A stretch of 64,000 nt of DNA from Paenibacillus sp. MMS20-IR301 (GTDB lineage: Bacteria; Bacillota; Bacilli; Paenibacillales; Paenibacillaceae). Position numbers and translations under genes: made by a program. The stretch covers positions 744,001 through 808,000 of the forward strand of contig NZ_CP135275.1 in assembly GCF_032302195.1 (NCBI RefSeq). The letters run 5' to 3'. Shown here one piece after another: positions 58,608 through 64,000 of the stretch; position 1 is the stretch's first letter, and every line of letters starts with the position of its first letter. The notes beneath the pieces were generated by a model. It was not told where the DNA came from, did not search any database, and saw nothing but the letters and a program-made list of their open reading frames with translations.

Positions 58608-59531
58608 ATGAACCAGTCTGCTGCGTTACACGATCACCCGCCGGCGGAGCTTGAGCGCAAGCCGTACAAGCAAAACCGCTGGAAAAAGAATTTATGGGGC
58701 TTTCTGTTCCTCGTCCCCGCGATTGTCATCTTCATTATGTTCATGTGGGTCCCTATCTTCAAAGGGTTCCTGTATAGCTTCTACACGGTGGATTTCGTCA
58801 AAGGAAATACCTTCGTCGGCATGGACAACTATGCCAGAGCCCTTACTGACCCGGATGTACTGATTGCGGTGAAAAACACCCTGTACTACATGCTGCTCTG
58901 CCTTGTAATCGGCTTCTGGGTTCCGATAGCCTTCGCCATCGCGATCTCCGAGCTGCGGAAATTCGGCGGATTCGTCCGGGTGGCTGCATATCTGCCGTAT
59001 GTTATGCCCGCTGTTGTGCTCTACGGGTTATGGAGATGGCTCTACGATCCGGTCGGACCGATCAATGCCCTGATTGGCAGCACAGGGGCGGAACAGATCG
59101 CCTTCCTCACGGATACGAGGTGGTCGATGATCTCACTGGTCTTCATGGAGACCTGGCAGCAGTTCGGGTCGGGGATGCTGATCTACCTGGCTGCCGTGCT
59201 CAGTATTCCGCGGGACTGGTATGAAGCCGCCGAAATTGACGGCGCCGGCGTCTGGGCGCGCATCCGCCATATTACGCTGCCGTCGCTGCGCAATCTGATT
59301 CTGCTGATGCTGATTCTGCAGGTGATTGCCACCTCGCAGGGATATCAGTCGCAGATGGCGCTCCTGGACGGCGGTCCGAACAATGCGACGCTGACCTATG
59401 CGCTGCTCATTGTGAAGTATGCTTTTACAAGACTGGATTATGGTACGGCTACTGCGCTGGGGATGCTGATGTTCGTTGTTCTGGGCGGTTTGGGCATTTT
59501 ACAGTTCAAGCTTAACAAGGAGGACAACTAG
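58608..59531 (+). CDS. sugar ABC transporter permease (CUT1, MalF/LplB-type)
   Basis: The 307-residue permease has six helices and the conserved cytoplasmic EAA loop YEAAEIDGAGVWARIRHITLPSL, which docks the ATPase. It follows the YesMN genes; a small hairpin (GCACTT and AAAGTGC, 58562-58578) lies just before it. ATG 58608 follows GAGGGAG. With the next two genes it forms an importer for an oligosaccharide. Confidence 0.93.
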   Translation: MNQSAALHDHPPAELERKPYKQNRWKKNLWGFLFLVPAIVIFIMFMWVPIFKGFLYSFYTVDFVKGNTFVGMDNYARALTDPDVLIAVKNTLYYMLLCLVIGFWVPIAFAIAISELRKFGGFVRVAAYLPYVMPAVVLYGLWRWLYDPVGPINALIGSTGAEQIAFLTDTRWSMISLVFMETWQQFGSGMLIYLAAVLSIPRDWYEAAEIDGAGVWARIRHITLPSLRNLILLMLILQVIATSQGYQSQMALLDGGPNNATLTYALLIVKYAFTRLDYGTATALGMLMFVVLGGLGILQFKLNKEDN

Positions 59532-59532
59532 G

Positions 59533-60405
59533 ATGAAGAGCGCAGAAAGAGGCATTCTGTCGGAGCATGATCTTAAGAAAACCGGCAACAAAATCGTATA
59601 CGGAATCATGATATTTTTCATTCTTCTGATGGTCTTCAGCATGCTGTACCCGATCCTCATGACGATGTTCAACGGGCTGAAATCCAATGTCGAGGTCAAT
59701 TCCTTCCCGCCGCATTTCTTCCCGCAGGAATGGCATTTCGGCAATCTTAAGGATGCGCTGAATTATATTGATCTGCTGATGTTCCTGAGAAACACATTAT
59801 ATATCTTTGTAGGAAATATGGCGGCGACCCTGATCGTGCTGGGACTGGCTTCTTTCAGCATCTCGCGGATGAATGTGCCGTTCCGGCGGGGCTTCTACTT
59901 CTTCTTCCTGATGACATTGTTTATTCCCGCTACAAGCTACATGATCCCGAACTTTGTCAACCTTAAGGAGCTGGGGCTGCTGAACCAGTATGCGGCCTTC
60001 TGGCTGCCGGCGGGGGCGAATACGTTCTTCTTCCTGCTGCTTAAGAACTTCTTCGACGGAATTCATCCGGAGATCCTGGAAGCCGCGCGGATTGACGGGG
60101 CCTCTGAACCAAGAAGCTTCTTCACCATCGCTGTTCCGCTGTCTATTCCGATTTTTGCGACGCTGGCAATCTTTATCTTTTCCACTGCCTGGAACGACTG
60201 GTTCTGGCCGTCGCTTGTCATGCACAGTGAGGAGAAATATACGCTTGCAACAGCTATCTATAAGTATGTCATTAATGTAAAAGCGCTGAACACGAACATC
60301 AAATTTGCCATTCTGTTCCTTGTGTCGCTGCCGCCGATTCTGGTGTTCCTGGTCTTCCAGAAGTTTATTATGCGCGGAGTATCGTTGTCGGCGGTTAAGG
60401 GATGA
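59533..60405 (+). CDS. sugar ABC transporter permease (CUT1, MalG-type)
   Basis: The 290-residue permease pairs with the preceding one; its EAA loop is LEAARIDGASEPRSFFTIAVPLS. ATG 59533 is one base after the upstream stop, with AAGGAGG ten bases before it. Six helices are visible. No ATPase gene is present near, so the system probably shares a general MsmX-type ATPase encoded elsewhere; this is a known habit in Bacillales. Confidence 0.94.
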   Translation: MKSAERGILSEHDLKKTGNKIVYGIMIFFILLMVFSMLYPILMTMFNGLKSNVEVNSFPPHFFPQEWHFGNLKDALNYIDLLMFLRNTLYIFVGNMAATLIVLGLASFSISRMNVPFRRGFYFFFLMTLFIPATSYMIPNFVNLKELGLLNQYAAFWLPAGANTFFFLLLKNFFDGIHPEILEAARIDGASEPRSFFTIAVPLSIPIFATLAIFIFSTAWNDWFWPSLVMHSEEKYTLATAIYKYVINVKALNTNIKFAILFLVSLPPILVFLVFQKFIMRGVSLSAVKG

Positions 60406-60474
60406 GCAGGAATATGTCTTAAGCTGCTACGGATCGTAAACCTGCACATGAAAGTAATATAAATACACCTCGTT

Positions 60475-60488
60475 TGTAAACGGTTTCT
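60475..60488. promoter_or_regulatory. cre box before the sugar-binding protein gene
   Basis: TGTAAACGGTTTCT matches the CcpA consensus at 13 of 14 positions and lies 50 bases before the ATG at 60539. It would allow carbon catabolite control of the abundant binding protein separately from the permeases. Confidence 0.68.
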
Positions 60489-60538
60489 CTTTTATGATGA
60501 ATTTGTAAGCTAATTATGAATTGAAAAGGGGAGTTTCA

Positions 60539-62008
60539 ATGCGTAAATATTCCAGCGTACTAGCATGTCTCCTGGTGGCGGGATCGTTATTGTCCGCATG
60601 CGGCGGCAATAATAACGGGAACAAGCCGGCGGCAAACGGAGGAGAGGCGACTAATGCACCTGCGGCTACCACTGCGGCAGAAGAGACCACGGCTCCTACA
60701 GAGGCACCGGCAGATGATATCACCCAGAGAAAAGTAACGATCAAAATTCACTATCCTACCCCTGACCTTACCGAGGTAAGAGCGCAGGAGGATGACAGAA
60801 TCAAACGCTTCCAGGAAGTCTATCCGAATGTAGAGATTGTCAAGGATGACTGGCAGTACAACGTAAGTGAAATCGGAGTGAAAATGGCTGCCAACGAAGC
60901 GCCAACCTTCTTCAATACGTATGCGACTGAAGCGAAATTCCTGGTGGAGAAGGGCTGGGTCGCTGATATTACCGATCTGTGGAACAATTATGAATTCAAG
61001 GATCAGATCAACCCTGTACTGCAGAACCAGTTCATTATTGACGGCAAGGTGTACGGCGTAACGCAAAAGGGTTATGTCACCACAACTATGATCAATAAGA
61101 AGATGCTCGATGAAAAAGGTGTAGCTGTCCCTCCAATGGACTGGACCTGGGATGATATGCTGAACACGGCTAAAGGTGTAGCAGATGCCAAGAAAGGCAT
61201 CTCCGGTATTGCCCCGATGGGTAAAGGAAATGAAGCCGGCTGGAACTGGACCAACTTCCTGTTTGAGGCGGGCGGGGAAATCCAGAAGATTGAAGGCGGC
61301 AAGGTTGTAGCTACATTCAATTCGGAGGCCGGCGTGAAGGCGCTCGACTTCTACAAGAAGCTGAGATGGGAAGCGAAGGCTGTCCCTCAGGACTGGGCAC
61401 TCGGCTGGGGTGACGCTGTAGGCGCCTTCCAGCAAGGACGTACTGCGATGGTAATGGCCGGATCTGACGGCGTTATCGAGCAGGCGCTCAACCAGGGCGG
61501 ACTCAAGCCTGCGGACGTACTGACCTATCCAATGCCGGCTGCTGAAAAAGGCGGCAAGCATACCGGCGTCCTCGGCGGCGATTATCTCGTCATCAACCCG
61601 AACGCTTCCAAGGATGAGCAGGAAATGGCGTTCCGTTATATTACTTTCGATTATTTCTCTGATAAAGGCCTGGATGCGCTTGATGCGATTCTGCAGCAGC
61701 GCAAAGCGGACGGCAAGTATTTCATCCCGCCGCTTCTCGACTACTATGCTGCTGATTCTGATTTCGGCAAGAAGACCAAAGCCGTGTATGACAAGTTCTC
61801 CGACATTGTATATCAGTACAATCCGGACATCATGGCTCTCCTGGACGGCAAGCCTGAAGCGCAGTACAACACTCAGGACTACTATGCAACCATGTCCAAC
61901 GTAATCCAGGAGCTGTTCTCCAAGGATGGTACGGATTCCAAGGCCCAGCTCGATGCTGCAGCCAAAACCGTACAGGAGAAGTTCTTCGACACGATCAAGG
62001 TAGAGTAG
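60539..62008 (+). CDS. extracellular sugar-binding lipoprotein of the CUT1 system
   Basis: The 489-residue protein has a lipoprotein signal ending LLSAC (Cys21), a low-complexity Asn/Ala/Thr linker to about residue 65 and a family 1 solute-binding fold (RIKRFQEVYPNVEIVKDDWQ, GVTQKGYVTTTMINKKMLD, AFQQGRTAMVMAGSDGV). It delivers an oligosaccharide to the two permeases upstream. ATG 60539 follows AAAAGGGGAG. A strong terminator is found downstream. The substrate is unknown. Confidence 0.94.
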   Translation: MRKYSSVLACLLVAGSLLSACGGNNNGNKPAANGGEATNAPAATTAAEETTAPTEAPADDITQRKVTIKIHYPTPDLTEVRAQEDDRIKRFQEVYPNVEIVKDDWQYNVSEIGVKMAANEAPTFFNTYATEAKFLVEKGWVADITDLWNNYEFKDQINPVLQNQFIIDGKVYGVTQKGYVTTTMINKKMLDEKGVAVPPMDWTWDDMLNTAKGVADAKKGISGIAPMGKGNEAGWNWTNFLFEAGGEIQKIEGGKVVATFNSEAGVKALDFYKKLRWEAKAVPQDWALGWGDAVGAFQQGRTAMVMAGSDGVIEQALNQGGLKPADVLTYPMPAAEKGGKHTGVLGGDYLVINPNASKDEQEMAFRYITFDYFSDKGLDALDAILQQRKADGKYFIPPLLDYYAADSDFGKKTKAVYDKFSDIVYQYNPDIMALLDGKPEAQYNTQDYYATMSNVIQELFSKDGTDSKAQLDAAAKTVQEKFFDTIKVE

Positions 62009-62092
62009 GGGAGCTGAAAGATCAGCTCCGTCCGGCGGCAAGCTGATTAATGAATAGTTCCGGTGCCTGGCACACGGGTAACGGCTGAGGTT

Positions 62093-62126
62093 AAGGCAGG
62101 AGACAGAGTCTCCTGCCTTCTTTTTG
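62093..62126 (+). terminator. terminator of the CUT1 operon
   Basis: AAGGCAGGAGAC and GTCTCCTGCCTT form a perfect 12-bp stem with a 3-base loop, followed by CTTTTT. Confidence 0.92.
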
Positions 62127-62482
62127 TTGGTGGGAACTGTTGCAAAGTATAGAATCAGCCAGCTTTGCGCAAATAGCGGATTCCCAGTCCTCAGCTTCAT
62201 TCTCTAACTCAACCTAATTCCCAGCCGGCAGTGGGCGGATGCATTACTTTTCTCTATGAGGCAGATTTATATTTATATTTCAGAAGAGGAGAATGTGAGG
62301 AGCAGAAATCAAGATTCAAAAAAATATCTGGTATTATTTACCTGTAAATATGGCTGTAAGAGCGTATTGCGGAAAGAGTAGCTCACATTGGAGGTTGATT
62401 TGAAGCGGAGTAGTTCGCAATTCAGACAAATATCAATAAATAATCACATATAAAATGGAAATAATGCTAGGATATGATCGAA

Positions 62483-62496
62483 TGAAAGCGCTTTGA
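62483..62496. promoter_or_regulatory. cre box upstream of adhE
   Basis: TGAAAGCGCTTTGA matches the cre consensus at 13 of 14 positions. It is centred about 42 bp upstream of the FNR box centre. Confidence 0.72.
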
Positions 62497-62523
62497 AAAC
62501 AAATCAAAAAAAACTTTATACTT

Positions 62524-62567
62524 TGTGAAAGATTTCACTATGCAAAGCGGAAAGGATGTGTTAAGAT
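62524..62567 (+). promoter_or_regulatory. FNR box and -10 of the adhE promoter
   Basis: TGTGA-AAGATT-TCACT (62524-62539, one mismatch) is centred 30.5 bp before TAAGAT (62562-62567). This spacing is identical to that of the proximal FNR box at nasD and corresponds to class II activation. Confidence 0.75.
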
Positions 62568-62615
62568 AAATGTGTAGAGAAAAACAACCTAAAAATTGAC
62601 AGGAGGACGAGGGAG

Positions 62616-64000
62616 ATGGCAGTTAAAAACGAAGTCGCCGCCCAAGTGAAACAAACCACCGCTGAAGAATATATTCAGACTTTGGTGGATAAAGCAAAGA
62701 AAGCGCATGAAGCGTTCATGGCGCTGGATCAAGAGCAGACGAACACAATTGTTCACGCAATGGCGCTCGCCGGACTCGACAAACATATGTACCTCGCTAA
62801 GCTGGCTGTTGAAGAAACAGGCCGCGGCGTATACGAAGACAAAATTACGAAGAACATCTTCTCAACTGAATATATCTGGCACGGAATTAAGTACGACAAG
62901 ACAGTAGGCGTTATTGAGGATAACGCTTATGACAACTTCCAGAAGATCGCTGAACCAGTCGGAATTATCATGGGTATCACACCGGTAACCAACCCAACAT
63001 CCACCACGATGTTTAAAGCGTTGATTTCGGCAAAGACACGTAATCCTATTATATTCGGTTTCCACCCGTCAGCGCAAGAGTGTAGTGCGGCAGCAGCCAA
63101 AATTCTTCACGATGCAGGCGTAAAAGCTGGTGCACCTGAGAACTTCATCCAGTGGATTGAGCTTCCTACAATGGACAAAACAAATGCACTGATGAACAAT
63201 CCTGACGTTGCACTGATTCTGGCAACCGGCGGATCGGCAATGGTTAAGGCAGCTTACAGCTGCGGCAAGCCGGCACTCGGCGTAGGCCCTGGTAACGTAC
63301 CTGCTTTCATCGAGAAGAGTGCTGATATCGATCAGGCTGTAACGGATATCATCCTTTCCAAAACCTTCGATAACGGTATGATCTGTGCTTCTGAGCAGGC
63401 GGTTATTATTGAAGAAGCTATCTTTGACCAAGTGAAGAAGAAAATGATTGCGAACGGCTGTTACTTCGTAAACAAAGAAGAAGCTGCCAAGCTGACAAGC
63501 GGCGCAATGAACGTAGAGAAATGTGCAGTTAACCCTGCAATTGTCGGCCAATCTGCTGTGAAGATTGCTGAAATGTGCGGAATCCAGGTTCCTGCCGGAA
63601 CGAAGATTCTGGTAGCTGAGCTTGAAGGCGTAGGTACTAAATATCCGCTGTCCGCTGAGAAGCTGAGCCCGGTTCTGGCCTGCTACAAAGTGAAGAACGC
63701 TGATCAGGGTATCGAACGTGCAGCTGAAATTGTTGAATTCGGCGGTATGGGCCACAGCTCGGCGATCCACTCGAACAACGAAGAAGTGATCATGAAGTTC
63801 TCTAACCGTCTGCAAACCGGACGTATTCTCGTCAACTCGCCTTCTACTCATGGCGCAATCGGCGATATCTATAACACTAATATCCCTTCATTGACACTGG
63901 GCTGCGGATCTTACGGACGTAACTCGGTATCGCAGAACGTGACTGCCATCAATCTGATCAACGTGAAAAGGGTGAATCGTCGTACAGTGAATATGCAATG
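62616..64000 (+). CDS. adhE: bifunctional acetaldehyde/alcohol dehydrogenase, N-terminal part
   Basis: An open frame of 461 codons starts at ATG 62616 (GGAGGACGAGGGAG upstream) and runs to the window end without a stop. It covers the acetaldehyde dehydrogenase half of AdhE: ITPVTNPTSTTMFKALIS, GVGPGNVPAFIEKSADI and catalytic C257 in GMICASEQ. AdhE converts acetyl-CoA to ethanol and reoxidises NADH in fermentation. The iron alcohol dehydrogenase half should lie to the right. FNR and cre boxes upstream fit fermentative control. A monofunctional acetaldehyde dehydrogenase is possible until the remainder is seen. Confidence 0.92.
   Translation, partial: MAVKNEVAAQVKQTTAEEYIQTLVDKAKKAHEAFMALDQEQTNTIVHAMALAGLDKHMYLAKLAVEETGRGVYEDKITKNIFSTEYIWHGIKYDKTVGVIEDNAYDNFQKIAEPVGIIMGITPVTNPTSTTMFKALISAKTRNPIIFGFHPSAQECSAAAAKILHDAGVKAGAPENFIQWIELPTMDKTNALMNNPDVALILATGGSAMVKAAYSCGKPALGVGPGNVPAFIEKSADIDQAVTDIILSKTFDNGMICASEQAVIIEEAIFDQVKKKMIANGCYFVNKEEAAKLTSGAMNVEKCAVNPAIVGQSAVKIAEMCGIQVPAGTKILVAELEGVGTKYPLSAEKLSPVLACYKVKNADQGIERAAEIVEFGGMGHSSAIHSNNEEVIMKFSNRLQTGRILVNSPSTHGAIGDIYNTNIPSLTLGCGSYGRNSVSQNVTAINLINVKRVNRRTVNMQ

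Larger units (their letters stand above)
62009..62615. other. 607-base gap before adhE
   Basis: It holds the terminator of the binding-protein gene (62093-62126), about 350 bases of A/T-rich sequence with no convincing gene, and the adhE control region with a cre box (62483-62496), an FNR box (62524-62539) and a -10 (62562-62567). A 17-codon frame from TTG 62400 follows GGAGG, but I do not consider it supported. Confidence 0.65.

Noticed and set aside
60587..62200. 537-codon frame antisense to the sugar-binding lipoprotein gene
   Set aside because: It is opposite a well-supported gene, and its start lacks a ribosome site.

Overview
The window looks like chromosomal DNA of a Paenibacillus or a close relative in the Bacillales. 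The evidence is: about half G+C, strong AGGAGG-type ribosome sites, frequent GTG and TTG starts, abundant lipoproteins, a Bacillus-type Fnr with a C-terminal cysteine cluster, YesM/YesN two-component genes, BceRS/BceAB genes and CcpA-type cre boxes. I saw no rRNA, tRNA, CRISPR array, insertion sequence or phage gene.

Layout. 1-9.3 kb: small housekeeping and stress genes (AlkC-like DNA glycosylase, Dabb protein, lipoprotein phosphoesterase, TetR regulator, RNase H, uracil-DNA glycosylase, AI-2E-type permease). 9.5-13.5 kb: a complete fructose operon (DeoR-type repressor, 1-phosphofructokinase, PTS IIABC) with a readable promoter, a cre box and repressor repeats. 13.6-16.2 kb: a very short Crp-type regulator, a YitT membrane protein behind a long leader with two arginine-rich mini-ORFs, and an AIM24 protein. 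17.3-25.7 kb: a cell-envelope defence module, bceRS, then bceAB-dedA-uppP on the same strand, split by a reverse-strand SemiSWEET/MarR/NamA block. 25.9-35 kb: metE, a DUF1540 mini-protein with a Fur-box promoter beside it, a DUF4349 lipoprotein, MsrAB, a TVP38 protein, a Gfo/Idh oxidoreductase, a YodB-like regulator, a palindromic repeat element and an unknown gene behind a tandem-repeat leader. 35-41 kb: secreted and LysM proteins, a flavoprotein, the Ric/ScdA Fe-S repair protein and a DUF4430 lipoprotein. 41-46 kb: assimilatory nitrite reductase, a nitrite channel and fnr. 46-52 kb: two GH65 phosphorylases, the second fused to beta-phosphoglucomutase, then an esterase. 52-62 kb: a secreted propeller protein and a YesMN-controlled CUT1 sugar ABC system without its own ATPase. 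62.6-64 kb: the start of adhE, cut by the window edge.

How the parts fit. Fnr probably ties the right half together. Two tandem FNR boxes precede nasD and one precedes adhE, and in both cases the box centre is exactly 30.5 bp before the -10 hexamer (class II geometry). adhE also carries a cre box, so oxygen and sugar signals converge there. The Bce system, a DedA-family protein and UppP form a plausible undecaprenyl-phosphate protection and recycling set. Carbon use is represented by fructose PTS, disaccharide phosphorolysis and a CUT1 importer.
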